DNA of 59,035 bases from Verrucomicrobiota bacterium. Its GTDB lineage: Bacteria; Verrucomicrobiota; Verrucomicrobiia; Limisphaerales; JACPZS01. Where the stretch lies: contig JACPZS010000145.1 of NCBI GenBank assembly GCA_016195385.1, positions 1-59,035 on the forward strand, read 5' to 3'. A program made the translations under genes and the position numbers. The notes beneath the pieces are model-generated. The model did no database searches. It was not told the origin of the DNA and saw only the letters and a list, made by a program, of their open reading frames with translations. This document shows, piece after piece, positions 34,040 through 44,200 of this stretch (position 1 is its first letter; each line of letters begins with the position of its first letter).

Positions 34040-35479
34040 ATGAATTGGCCGAACCCGCATCAACCCTTCACGGCCAATTTGAGCCTCCGCGAAGTGGCGA
34101 TCATCGGCGCGCTTGCAGTGGTCGCGTTTCATCTGGCTTACGAAGTTCGTTCATGCGCCTTCGTGATTTGGATTTTCTTGTTCGGTGTTGCCCAACTGGC
34201 GCGCGCACGTTCGCCACGGCTCGCGTTTTACCCCGGCCTGGTCATCGGGCTGGCAATCTACGCGCCGCAGGCAGGGTTCTTTTGGAATATCTTCGGGGCG
34301 GCTGCCATCGCACTGTGGCTGGTGCTCGCTTTCTGGCTCGGAATCTTCGCGCTGACGGCGCGACTCGTGTGGCAGCGATGGAATCCCATGGCCGCTTCGC
34401 TGCTGGTGCCGGTGGTCTGGGCCGGCATCGAATACTTTCGCAGCGAACTCTACTACCTGCGCTTCACCTGGCTGAATGCCGGCTACGCTTTCGTGGAATT
34501 CCCGCGTATCTTCAGCAGCACTCGACTCGGAGTCTATGGTGTGGGCTTCGTACTGATGCTGACGGCTTGCGCGCTCTGGCGGGCGCGAGCGCGGACCGCC
34601 CTGCGTCTGAGTTACGGCTTCCTGGCGGCGCTCGCACTGGCAACGAATTTCTTCGGACGGGCGACGACACCGGCGTGGGAACGTGTGTCCGCCATTCAGG
34701 TGGCGGGGCTTTCGCTCGGCGATTCATCGGAGAGTGAGTTGCTGAAAGAATTGGACCGGACGATTCAAATTCATCCCGATACCGAATTGATTCTGCTAAA
34801 CGAATACGCATTCGTCACGCCGCCGCCCGAAGCGATCAAGCATTGGTGCCGTGCCCACAAACGCCATCTCGTTGCGGGCGGAAAGGATTTCATCTCCGAG
34901 AATGTATTCTTCAACACGGCGTTTGTCATCGACGACCACGGTGAAATCGTTTTCCGCCAGGCAAAGAGTGTGCCGGTGCAGTTCTTCGACGATGGCTTGC
35001 CGGCGCGGCAACAGCAGCTTTGGAATTCACCGTGGGGAAAAATCGGCATTTGCATCTGCTACGACTTGAGCTATCGCCGGGTTACCGACCGGCTCATTCG
35101 GCTCGGCGCCCAGGCGCTCCTCGTGCCGACGAACGATGAACTGCACTGGGGTCGCCACGAACACGAGTTGCATGCGCGTGTGGCTCGCACGCGCGCGGCT
35201 GAATTCGGCGTGCCCATCTTTCGCGTCGGCAGTTGCGGCATTCCGCAACTTGTCGATGCCGGCGGCCAGGTACAGGCGGCGGCCGTCTTTTCATCCGAGC
35301 CGAGAATCATCACCGGCGAACTGCGGCTCGCGCCTTCAGGTATTTGCCCGTTGGACACCTGGCTTGCGCCCGCCGCCAGCGCCTTGACCGCCTTGCTTTT
35401 GATTTGGTTTTGCGGCGAAGCGATCCGCGCGTGGCGTCTGCGTCGGGCGGTCCAATTTTCCAAAGTTGCACCAGTATGA
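34040..35479 (+). CDS. Apolipoprotein N-acyltransferase-like protein
   Basis: Membrane protein of 479 aa with about six N-terminal transmembrane segments, a periplasmic nitrilase-type domain and one C-terminal transmembrane segment, the Lnt layout. The catalytic triad of carbon-nitrogen hydrolases can be placed at E255 (LLNEYAF), K309 (FRQAKSVPVQFF) and C340 or C338 (GICICYD). Lnt adds the third acyl chain to lipoproteins. The ATG at 34040 follows the MarR stop by 4 nt; the frame is open further upstream but that part overlaps marR. Overlap with the next gene is ATGA. It is divergent, so it could be an Lnt paralogue. Confidence 0.82.
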   Translation: MNWPNPHQPFTANLSLREVAIIGALAVVAFHLAYEVRSCAFVIWIFLFGVAQLARARSPRLAFYPGLVIGLAIYAPQAGFFWNIFGAAAIALWLVLAFWLGIFALTARLVWQRWNPMAASLLVPVVWAGIEYFRSELYYLRFTWLNAGYAFVEFPRIFSSTRLGVYGVGFVLMLTACALWRARARTALRLSYGFLAALALATNFFGRATTPAWERVSAIQVAGLSLGDSSESELLKELDRTIQIHPDTELILLNEYAFVTPPPEAIKHWCRAHKRHLVAGGKDFISENVFFNTAFVIDDHGEIVFRQAKSVPVQFFDDGLPARQQQLWNSPWGKIGICICYDLSYRRVTDRLIRLGAQALLVPTNDELHWGRHEHELHARVARTRAAEFGVPIFRVGSCGIPQLVDAGGQVQAAAVFSSEPRIITGELRLAPSGICPLDTWLAPAASALTALLLIWFCGEAIRAWRLRRAVQFSKVAPV

Positions 35480-37632
35480 AATCCTTCTTTCGCTTTTTGC
35501 TGCGGCTACTCTTCCGCTTCCGCGCTTACAACGAATCTGTTCTTTCAACGCCTGGCCCGGTGTTGTTGATCCCAAATCACGTCTCGTGGTTCGACTGGCT
35601 GTTTCTCCTCGTCTGTCTCGAGGACGATTGGCGATTCGTCACGTCGAGTACCACCGCACAGGCGAGCTGGCTGCACCGCCGGCTGATGATCAATCGGCGC
35701 ACATTTCCCATCGACACGTCGTCGCCCTACGCCGTCAAGCACATGGCCGAACATCTCAAGACGGGTGGACGCCTAGTGCTCTTCGCCGAAGGCCGCATCT
35801 CGCGCACCGGCTCGTTGATGAAACTCTTCGACGGTACCGGCTTCCTGCTCTTCAAAACGCACGCGAAAGTCATCACCTGTTACTTGCGCGGTGCGATGCG
35901 GCTTCCGTTTGGCCGGCACGCTGGATGGAAGCAATGGTTTCCGCGTGTGTCGGCGCACTTCAGCGACGCCCTCACGCCGCCGCATTTGGAAAACATCAGC
36001 ACCACGCAAGCACGTGGCATGTTGACGAACTGGCTGCGCGACCAACTCGTCACGCAGCAATTTCAGGTGGAGATGGATTTTGGTCCGCGCACGATCCTCG
36101 AAGCCATCGTCGCGACCGCGCGCCAGCAGCCGCGCCGAATCGTGCTGCAGGACGCAACGCGTCAAGAGTTGTCCTACCGCCGCCTGCTGGTTGGCGCGGA
36201 TTTGCTCGCTCGCAAATTGGAAGCCATCGTTCCGGCCAGGCAGCCGCGCGTCGGTGTGTTGCTGCCAAACGTCAACGCGATGCCGGTGCTCCTGCTGGGG
36301 CTGTGGGCACTCGGCAAAGTGCCGGCGATTCTGAATTTTTCGACCGGCGTTCCGACGATGCTGGCGTGCGCGCAATTGGCGGGGCTGAAGCACATCGTCA
36401 CGTCGCGCGCTTTTCTCGAACGTATCAAACTCAAGGTTGAACCGTTCGCTGAAGCGGGAATTCAAATCATTTTTCTGGAAGATTTCCGCGCGCAGATCGG
36501 CGGAATGGAAAAACTCGAGACGCTGCTGCGACTGACGCTGGCGCCACCGGCAATCCTTCGTGGCCGCGCGACCGAACCTGTGTCAAACAACGCTTCGCCT
36601 TCCGCCGTCATTTTGTTCACAAGCGGTTCGGAGGGTATGCCCAAGGGCGTCGAACTCACGCACGCGAATCTGCTGGCGAACATCCGGCAGATGCTCGCAG
36701 TCGTGGACTTGGAAGACAGCGACCGTTTCTTCAATGCGCTGCCACTCTTCCACAGCTTCGGCTTGACGATTGGGACGCTGCTGCCGCTCGTGCGCGGATT
36801 GTTCGTATTCGTTTACCCGTCGCCACTCCATTACCGCATGGTGCCGGCGGCGGTTTACGATCTCAATTGCACCGTGATGTTCGGCACGAACACGTTTCTC
36901 AACGGCTACGCGCGCAAGGCGCACCCGTATGATTTCCGCAGCTTGCGCTACCTCTTTGCCGGGGCGGAGAAAATCCAGGAAGCGACGACGAACACCTGGT
37001 CGCGAAAGTTCGGCGTGCGCATCATTGAAGGCTACGGCGCGACCGAGTGCAGCCCGTGCATCAGCGCGAACACGCCGATGACGCCGCTCCACGGTTCGGC
37101 GGGAAAATTTCTTCCTGGCATCGAACACAAGTTGGAATCCATCGAAGGCGTCAGCGAAGGAGGTCGTTTGTTTGTGCGCGGGCCGAACGTGATGCGTGGT
37201 TATTTGAACGCCGATGCCGACGCGAAGTTCAAGGCGCTCGGCGGCTGGTACGACACGGGCGACATCGTGAGCGTCGATGCGAGCGGGTTCGTCCACATTC
37301 TCGGACGCCTCAAGCGTTTCGCCAAAGTGAGCGGCGAGATGGTGAGCCTCACAGCGGTGGAAGACGCGTTGGCCGGAGCGTTTCCGCATTACGGATTGCG
37401 CTGCCAGGTCGCGGTGTTGAGCCGGCCGGACGAAGACAAAGGCGAAGTGCTCATCGCCGTGACGAACGAGCCGAAATTGCGGCTCGATGAAATTCGCGAA
37501 GCGATCAAGGCGAAAGGACTGACGAATCTTTGCGTGCCGCGTGAAATCAAAGTGGTGCGCGAAATTCCCAAATTGGGGACGGGAAAAGTGAATCACCGCG
37601 AACTACAGGGAATACTTTCAAAGGAACCATGA
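35476..37632 (+). CDS. Aas-like acyltransferase/acyl-ACP ligase fusion
   Basis: Bifunctional protein of about 718 aa. The N-terminal PlsC-type acyltransferase domain has the HX4D motif in IPNHVSWFD and the substrate site LFAEGRISRTG. The C-terminal AMP-forming ligase domain has FTSGSEGMPKGVELTHANL, GYGATECSP, WYDTGDIV and the terminal lysine in KLGTGKVNHREL. E. coli Aas reacylates lyso-phosphatidylethanolamine, including that produced by Lnt, so coupling to the preceding Lnt-like gene (ATGA overlap) makes functional sense. The ATG at 35476 is used; the frame upstream overlaps the Lnt-like gene. Confidence 0.9.
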   Translation: MKSFFRFLLRLLFRFRAYNESVLSTPGPVLLIPNHVSWFDWLFLLVCLEDDWRFVTSSTTAQASWLHRRLMINRRTFPIDTSSPYAVKHMAEHLKTGGRLVLFAEGRISRTGSLMKLFDGTGFLLFKTHAKVITCYLRGAMRLPFGRHAGWKQWFPRVSAHFSDALTPPHLENISTTQARGMLTNWLRDQLVTQQFQVEMDFGPRTILEAIVATARQQPRRIVLQDATRQELSYRRLLVGADLLARKLEAIVPARQPRVGVLLPNVNAMPVLLLGLWALGKVPAILNFSTGVPTMLACAQLAGLKHIVTSRAFLERIKLKVEPFAEAGIQIIFLEDFRAQIGGMEKLETLLRLTLAPPAILRGRATEPVSNNASPSAVILFTSGSEGMPKGVELTHANLLANIRQMLAVVDLEDSDRFFNALPLFHSFGLTIGTLLPLVRGLFVFVYPSPLHYRMVPAAVYDLNCTVMFGTNTFLNGYARKAHPYDFRSLRYLFAGAEKIQEATTNTWSRKFGVRIIEGYGATECSPCISANTPMTPLHGSAGKFLPGIEHKLESIEGVSEGGRLFVRGPNVMRGYLNADADAKFKALGGWYDTGDIVSVDASGFVHILGRLKRFAKVSGEMVSLTAVEDALAGAFPHYGLRCQVAVLSRPDEDKGEVLIAVTNEPKLRLDEIREAIKAKGLTNLCVPREIKVVREIPKLGTGKVNHRELQGILSKEP

Positions 37633-37934
37633 ACTTAGACTCCATCGACATCGAAGTGGTTTTCAACAATTTCGAGGCGGGTTTTTGGTTCGTCATCGCG
37701 CTTGTCTTGGCATGTCGCGCCTGGCGATCCGAGCCGCGAGTAAAACGAGTCGGGATGTTTGCTGCCTTCGCCTTTGGCGTCTTCGGAGTTTCCGATCTCA
37801 TCGAAGCCCATACGGGAGCATGGTGGCGACCCTGGTGGTTGTTCGTGATGAAGGCAACGTGCGTGCTCGTTTTCGCTGGTTGCTTACGCCGCTACCGGCA
37901 AATCAAGAAGTCGCCTCCAATTCAAACATCATGA
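37629..37934 (+). CDS. Small membrane protein, unknown function
   Basis: 101-aa protein with about two to three hydrophobic segments (FWFVIALVLACRAW, FAAFAFGVFGVSDLIEAH and LFVMKATCVLVFAGCL) and a Lys-rich tail. I do not recognise the family. The ATG overlaps the Aas-like stop by 4 nt, which supports it being a real gene translated together with the acyltransferase. Confidence 0.7.
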   Translation: MNLDSIDIEVVFNNFEAGFWFVIALVLACRAWRSEPRVKRVGMFAAFAFGVFGVSDLIEAHTGAWWRPWWLFVMKATCVLVFAGCLRRYRQIKKSPPIQTS

Positions 37935-37946
37935 GGAAAAAAACAA

Positions 37947-38447
37947 ATGACTACATCACATCGCAATCAAGAGATTATCGCTGCTCTGGCATTCGCGTTA
38001 ACCGTGTGCGGCGCCGGACTCGCGCCACTGCCAGTGCTGGGTCTGTTTGGGGTTTTATGCCTGCTGATGGCGTTTCCAGCGTGTCTTGTTCATCTCAATA
38101 CGATCCAACCCAAGTCTGACAAACAGCAACGAAACATCATCGGTTTCGTTTTCTCCAGCCTCGGAGTTGTGCTGCTCATTGCGAGCTGTGTCGTCGCTTC
38201 AATTGGGCTGGCCAATAACATCGTCGCCGTACAGCGACAACTGGGAGTGGAATTTCTCGCCGGTGTCACCTGGCTGCCGCTGATTTGGGCCTCTGGGCCA
38301 TCGCTCGCTACGCTGGGAGCGCGGTTGATGCTAGGCTCTGAATCCAGTCGCTGGAAATGGCTCGCGATTTATTGGTTGAGCTATTTGCCCGCGTCGCTTG
38401 CGCTCGTCGGATTGATGGCGTGGTTGAACATTCCCTTCACTGCTTAA
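37947..38447 (+). CDS. Membrane protein, unknown function
   Basis: 166-aa protein with four predicted transmembrane segments (ALAFALTVCGAGLAPLPVLGL, FSSLGVVLLIASCVVAS, FLAGVTWLPLIWASG and WLSYLPASLALVGLMAWL). A GAGGAAAA stretch about 10 nt before the ATG is one of the clearest ribosome-binding sites in the window. No family is recognised. It lies 12 nt after the previous small membrane protein and 1 nt before the hydrolase gene. Confidence 0.7.
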   Translation: MTTSHRNQEIIAALAFALTVCGAGLAPLPVLGLFGVLCLLMAFPACLVHLNTIQPKSDKQQRNIIGFVFSSLGVVLLIASCVVASIGLANNIVAVQRQLGVEFLAGVTWLPLIWASGPSLATLGARLMLGSESSRWKWLAIYWLSYLPASLALVGLMAWLNIPFTA

Positions 38448-38448
38448 C

Positions 38449-39243
38449 TTGATTCCCTTGAGCGAGGAACTTTCCATCCGCATCCACGGCGATGCGTCGC
38501 TGCCGACGTTGGTTTATCTGCCCGGCATTCACGGAGACTGGACGCTCGTTGCGAGCTTTCGTGCGGCGCTTGCGGGCCGCGTGCGCTTCGTTGAATTCAC
38601 TTACCCGCGCACACTCACGTGGTCGCTGGACGACTACGCCGACGCCATCAAGTCAGCATTGGCAGAGCATGGCATCGCGTGCGGCTGCGTGCTGGCGGAA
38701 TCGTTCGGTTCACAAGTCGCCTGGCAGTTGATTGGGAAAAATGATCGCGTGTTCAAAGCGGACTCGCTCATCCTCGCCGGCGGTTTCGTGCGCTATCCGA
38801 CGAAATGGAATGTCCGTCTGGCGCGAAGAATTTGTCGCGGCGTTTCGATGACGTCGCTGACGCGGTTTTTGTTTTGCTACGCGCGCTACGCGAAATTTCG
38901 GCATCGGCACGCACCGGAAACTCTCGCGAGTCTCGCGGAATTTTTGGAGCGCAGAACCGAATTGGACCGCCAGGCCGCCGTGCATCGGCTTGATTTAATT
39001 TCTGCGAATGACCCGCGTCCGATCGCGAACCGAGTCACGCTGCCGGTTTATTCGCTGACAGGATTTTTCGACCCAATCGTGCCGTGGTGGCGGGTGCGGC
39101 CGTGGCTGCGCGCGAACTGTCCCGGCTACCGCGCGGGAAAAATTATTTTGCGCGCCGACCACAACGTGCTCGGCACTGCGCCGCGTGCCGCCGCGGCAAT
39201 CGTGGAACATTGGATCCGTGGCGGAAAAGAAGCCAGCGACTGA
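38449..39243 (+). CDS. Alpha/beta hydrolase
   Basis: Serine hydrolase of 264 aa. The oxyanion-region YLPGIHGDW, the nucleophile elbow VLAESFGSQ (S85), the acid in TGFFDPIVPWW and the histidine in RADHNVLG give a complete Ser-Asp-His triad. No signal peptide is apparent, so it is probably cytoplasmic. The start is TTG at 38449, one base after the previous stop. The substrate is unknown; the lipid-related neighbours hint at an esterase. The 177 nt that follow, up to the convergent minus-strand gene, show no clear terminator. Confidence 0.78.
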   Translation: MIPLSEELSIRIHGDASLPTLVYLPGIHGDWTLVASFRAALAGRVRFVEFTYPRTLTWSLDDYADAIKSALAEHGIACGCVLAESFGSQVAWQLIGKNDRVFKADSLILAGGFVRYPTKWNVRLARRICRGVSMTSLTRFLFCYARYAKFRHRHAPETLASLAEFLERRTELDRQAAVHRLDLISANDPRPIANRVTLPVYSLTGFFDPIVPWWRVRPWLRANCPGYRAGKIILRADHNVLGTAPRAAAAIVEHWIRGGKEASD

Positions 39244-39420
39244 CCCATGGACGCGCAGCTTCACGTTTTCTCCGCGACAATTGCATTTCAGAGCAAACGA
39301 TCACAACGCAAGGGGCGCGCTTTTTTCTCACGCCTCGGTCGAGTTAATTGCTGCTTCCCAAGCCGACAACACCAAAGCAACGCCAGTCAGCGTGGCGAAA
39401 ACCGAATCCGGCGCCGTAGT

Positions 39421-41238
39421 TTATGGCGAAGGCACGACGCCCGATTGAAGAACCGTTCCATTCTCGCCCACCGCGACGAACGTGCCGTTGCCGAAGGCCA
39501 GTGAATAGAGTTTGCGCGTGGTGTTGCTGTTGCGCACCGCCGCCAGATTCGGCAGAAGCTGCGCAGGGTTGGTGGACGAAAAAATTATTGGTCGCAGGCC
39601 GCTGCGCAGTTGATCGAGCGCGACGTAAACGCCATTCCCAAATGCAACCGCGTTGCCTTTCACGCTCACAAAATTATTCCCGTCGAAAATCACGTCGCCG
39701 CCAGACTGAACTGGCAGTCCGGGCGGAGGATTGCGCGCCCAAGACTTGCCGTCGGCGGAAGTCCAGTTCCACGGCACGGGCGGATCGAAACCCACTGCGT
39801 TGCCAACCGCGACGTAAACGCCATTCCCGTATGCAAGGCTGCGCGGATAACCCGGATTCACTACCAGAACTTCACTCGTGACGTTCCAGGTCACACCGTC
39901 GGACGATAGGAACACTACTCTCGTGTCGGCCGTTAATACTACGAACTGGCCACCACCGAAACCTACGACGGCAAGGTCCAATGTCCCGGAATTGACAACA
40001 ATGCCGGCAGAGTTCGTCGCCTTTTTTGACCAGCTTGACCACGTGACACCATCCGCAGAAGTCAGAATTGTTGCGCGCGCGCCCACGGCCATGAACATCC
40101 CATTCCCGTAGGCAACGCTGCGCAGCGCCGTGACAACTCCGCTTTCCCGCGTGCGCCAAGTTCCGTCCGGCGATGACGAAACGATCGCGCCGCGCGCGCC
40201 CACCGCCACGAAAGTTCCACCGCCGAACGCCACATGATACAGATTCCGTGTATCGCCATTGTTTCGCTGAACCCACGTCTGGCCGTCGGTCGAGTTCAGA
40301 ACCAACGACGCGAAGGATCCGCCAAAGGCTACGAACTTGCCATCACCGTAGCTCACCGAGTAAAGCGGCTCGGTGGTTCCACTGTTTTGCGGCTCCCAAG
40401 TTTGGCCGTCGTTTGAGGTGAGGATTTTTCCGGAATTTCCAACGGCGGCCAGTCGGCCACCGCCGAATCCGACTCCGAAGAAATTCTGTGTCACGCCGCT
40501 CTGTCGCGAAGTCCAGGTGACGCCATCGGGCGACGTGAGCAGCGTGCCTTCAAAGCCCACAGCAACGAACGTATCGCGACCGTAAGTGACATCGTTGAGC
40601 CATTTGGTGGTTGTACTTTTTTGCAATGACCAGGCTTCGGCGTCGGCGGATGAAGCGATGGTTCCATCACGCCCCACCGCGACAAATTTGCCCCGGCCGA
40701 AAGCGACGCTCATCAGCGGCTGATTGATGGTGTTGGTGCGAAGCTGCCAGTTAATTCCGTTCGTCGAGGTCAACACAGTGCCGGCGTCACCGACCAAAAC
40801 GAACATCTTCCCGTTGTGTGCCGCGCCTCGCAGTGCCTGGACGGTCCCGCTCGCTTGTGACCGCCAGTTGCTTCCATCCGGCGAAGTGAGCAGCGTTCCG
40901 TGCTCACCGGCCGCGATAAATTGCCCGCCGCCAAACACGACCGAGGCGAGGCCGCTGGTTGTGCCACTGGTTTGTTGGGACCAATTCGCGCCATCGCTCG
41001 ACGTGAAGATTTGGCCGGGTCCGCCCACGGCAACGTGCAAACCATTTCCGTAAGCCGCGCGATTGAGAAGATTGCCCATCGGGATCGGGTTGCGCCAATG
41101 CCATTCATCCAAAGGATCGGCCGCGCGGCAGAGCGCGGAAAAATAATTCGCCGCCGCGAGCCAGAACACAAAAGCGATTACGATTCGCATGGCTGCGCTG
41201 CGAATCATTCGCGAAATAGATTTGCGTGGACGCTTCAT
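39421..41238 (-). CDS. Exported Ycf48/BNR-like repeat protein
   Basis: 605-aa protein with a signal peptide (hydrophobic core MRIVIAFVFWLAAANYFSAL, cleavage near A39). The rest is about ten or more diverged repeats of roughly 42-48 residues, each with a core like VAFGGGTFVAVGARGAIVSS or SPDGVTWTSRQSG, as in sialidase-type Asp-box (S-x-D-G-x-T-W) and Ycf48 beta-propellers. No catalytic residues of sialidases were identified, so a structural or binding role is likelier. It starts 3 nt after the giant protein gene and is probably cotranscribed with it. Confidence 0.82.
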   Translation of the reverse strand: MKRPRKSISRMIRSAAMRIVIAFVFWLAAANYFSALCRAADPLDEWHWRNPIPMGNLLNRAAYGNGLHVAVGGPGQIFTSSDGANWSQQTSGTTSGLASVVFGGGQFIAAGEHGTLLTSPDGSNWRSQASGTVQALRGAAHNGKMFVLVGDAGTVLTSTNGINWQLRTNTINQPLMSVAFGRGKFVAVGRDGTIASSADAEAWSLQKSTTTKWLNDVTYGRDTFVAVGFEGTLLTSPDGVTWTSRQSGVTQNFFGVGFGGGRLAAVGNSGKILTSNDGQTWEPQNSGTTEPLYSVSYGDGKFVAFGGSFASLVLNSTDGQTWVQRNNGDTRNLYHVAFGGGTFVAVGARGAIVSSSPDGTWRTRESGVVTALRSVAYGNGMFMAVGARATILTSADGVTWSSWSKKATNSAGIVVNSGTLDLAVVGFGGGQFVVLTADTRVVFLSSDGVTWNVTSEVLVVNPGYPRSLAYGNGVYVAVGNAVGFDPPVPWNWTSADGKSWARNPPPGLPVQSGGDVIFDGNNFVSVKGNAVAFGNGVYVALDQLRSGLRPIIFSSTNPAQLLPNLAAVRNSNTTRKLYSLAFGNGTFVAVGENGTVLQSGVVPSP

Positions 41239-41241
41239 GCG

Positions 41242-44200
41242 CTACGGAGGGCTCACGCTGAGCCGGAGTTGCGTAGATTGGTAGTCGGGTTTGAACAACA
41301 GTCCATTGTTCAAGGGCGCGGTTACCAGCGGAGAAAAAGTTCCAGTGTATGAACTCCACTTCATCACATCGAACGCGTCGCCGGTAACCGGTTGATAGCC
41401 GCCGACGAGGCTGATATCGAGCGTGCCAGCCAGGGCGACTTTGCCGTTCACGCGGAGTTGGCCGTGCGTGACACCCGGTTGCGTGCCGGCGAGGTCCAGC
41501 ATCAGCGTGCCGGCGGCGGTTTGCTGGAAATCGCCATTCAGACTTATCAGCCCGCTCGCATCGGCCCAGACAACGCCTGTGTTCACCATCACACCCGTGA
41601 ATCGCGCGTTCGCGATATTCGAGACGACGCCCGACGCGTTGGCGAGAAGCGTGCCGCCATTCGTGAAGCTGCCAAAACCAAGCGTGAGAGTTGCGCCATT
41701 GACCGCGCCGATGACGCCGTAGTTCTCCAACGTCGTGCCGCTCGCCGTGAACTTTGCGCCGAGCAGTCCGGTACCGCCGGAAGCGTCGGCTAGGATGGTG
41801 CCGTAATTTACGATGGGCGTTGGACTAATCGGCGCTGGCGAGAAATTGAAGATCGTGTAACCCAGGGTAAAATTTGTTCCGCGAATCGTGACACCGGAGC
41901 CGATGGTAAGCGGTCGCGCATCGCCATCGTTGCTGTCCGCGAGCCGGCCGAGCACGTTGTCCTTGGCGGCGCCGAAAATCACCGTCGCATTGCCATCCAG
42001 AGTTTTGGCTCCTTCAGTGAAAGCAAGCACCGCGCCGCCGGAGTTCTCATCAAATTGGTCCACGATCATCGTTCCGTTCAGCGTCAATCCCTGGCGGACT
42101 TCGACGGCGAGTTGGCCAAAGTAAATTGCGCCAAACTTTTCCGCCGCCGCGCGCGCGGCGTCACTGCCGCCCACGTTCCAATCTCCGTTGATTGCCACTC
42201 CGAACAATTTCGCCGCGCCATGGAAGCGCGCGCCTTCGGCGAGTGACACGGTGCCGCTCAAAAATGTTGTGGCATATTCATGCGTTTCGGCCAGCCAAAT
42301 GCCTGATCCGGACATCACCGAGACGCGGCCGGGTTCCGTTGTGATTCGGCCCTGCGGAAAAAATACACCGCTGTCTTCAACCGTCGTGCTGGCGCTTTGC
42401 AACGGAGTGTCCAAGAAAAAGATCACTCCCGATCCAGTCGCTCGCAGCACGCCATTATTTTGAAATCTCGGCGTCACAAACCGAACGCCAGGATCCGTGA
42501 AACGTGTCCCCGTATCGACCAGCAGGTTGGAATTCTCCACCGCTTCCACGACGCCTTCGTTGATGAACGTCGAATCATCTATCTGAATACCGAACGACTG
42601 GAAGGCCAGGGGATCGCGAACGTCCGCGCGAATGATCCCCCGGTTGATCACGATGGCTTCATTCCGCGGGACGATGAAACTGCGGCCATGAATGAGAATA
42701 TCGGGGCCGATTGTGAGTTTTCCGCCGTAACCAGTCCTCAACTTGGTTCCATCGGGGAAATCCACGCCCGTTTCCGCGCAGTAGAGTGACACCGAATCAA
42801 GGACGGCGTGTCCGCTGAGTTCATTCGTGCCCAGAAAATATAGCGTTCCCACCGGATTCCCCCTAATCGTCGTCCCGGTCACGCTGCCCTCGATGGTGAC
42901 GCCATTCGTGATCGTCAGATAACAATCGATCCCGCGCTGTGTCTGATTCGTGCAGAGCAGATTCCCACGCAGAGTCACACCATCCAACAGCGGCGCGTTC
43001 TGGCCGGTGAGTGGATGTCCGAAGCCCCCGGAAAGAACCAATTCTGGGCTGGCCAGAATCGTACCGCCTTCAATCGTGTTGTCCCCGTCGATCGCGCTGT
43101 TCACCAGCATCACCCCGGACGGTTGGAAAGTTGTGTAGAAGCCGTGGAGCGGCATCGTCGAAACCAAATTGGCAAAGCGAAGCGGTCCATAAGCAGGCGG
43201 CCGCGGAGGGTTCCAGAATTCTGGAATTTCCACGCTGTTGGGAAGGTTGATGGTCGCCCCCGGCCGCAAATTGTTTGGCGCGATGAGCACGTTGTCGCCC
43301 GCCAGTGGCACGCGTTTGGGCAACCAGTTGTTCGTGCTCGTCCACGCACCGCCAGCAGGTTCGACCCACTGAATCGTCGCTTCGTCGCGCGCGAAGGGTG
43401 CCACCACGAAACGCACCGCCGTGTCAGATGAGCCGAGGGCGTTGCCAGCGCGATCAGTTATGTTGGAGGCATGAAGCAACATGCGATAGCTATCCGCGTC
43501 CAGTTTGTTGAAGGAGAATGCCAGCGCCTGATCATTCGCCTGCAACTCGAAGCTTGTGAACGGAACCGACCGATTCCGGCTGTCCAGCAACTCGACGCTG
43601 GCGAGGTTGATTGATTCGGCAGCCATCGGCTCCGAAAATGTGATCGATCCTTTTCGCGAATCGGGAAACACGATTGAGCCGTCCGTCGGCGAACTTCGCA
43701 AAATTATCGGCGGCGTCGTGTCGGGGCGCAATTCCACGGTGATCGGATTTGAAAGCGCGGAGTTGCCGCCGGTGTCTGTCGCCCGCGCTTGCAACAACAT
43801 CTGCCCCGGCGCGCGTCCCGCGACGACCGTGAATTCAAACGGAAACGAAACATCCGTCTGCACGACCTGGCCGTTGACCAGCAACTCGACCTGGCGGACT
43901 TGCACGTCGTCGGTGGTGATCGCCCGCAACGTCATGAGTGTCCCCTCGGCGATTTGAATTCCGGCGCGGCTGCCGTCTTGATCTGAGTTGTCAAGATTGA
44001 GCGTGACCGTCGGCGGCTGGCCTTGAGTGTCGAAACCGGCGTAGTTTACCACGACCAGTCCGGCTGGCCCATCGGCTACGAATGCGATCCCGCCCGCGAT
44101 AGTCACGCCATTTGCACTGGCGGGCAGACCGTAACGCGTGATGAACGAGTATGTGTTCTGTGGATCGGATGTGTTCAACACATCAAAGACATTCGTGACT

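Noticed and set aside
36583-37596. Minus-strand frame of 337 codons opposite the Aas-like gene
   Set aside because: Antisense shadow of a conserved ligase domain with low-complexity Arg/His/Gln content.
39421-41238. Sialidase
   Set aside because: Asp-box-like repeats are present, but no Arg triad, Tyr/Glu nucleophile pair or FRIP motif was found.
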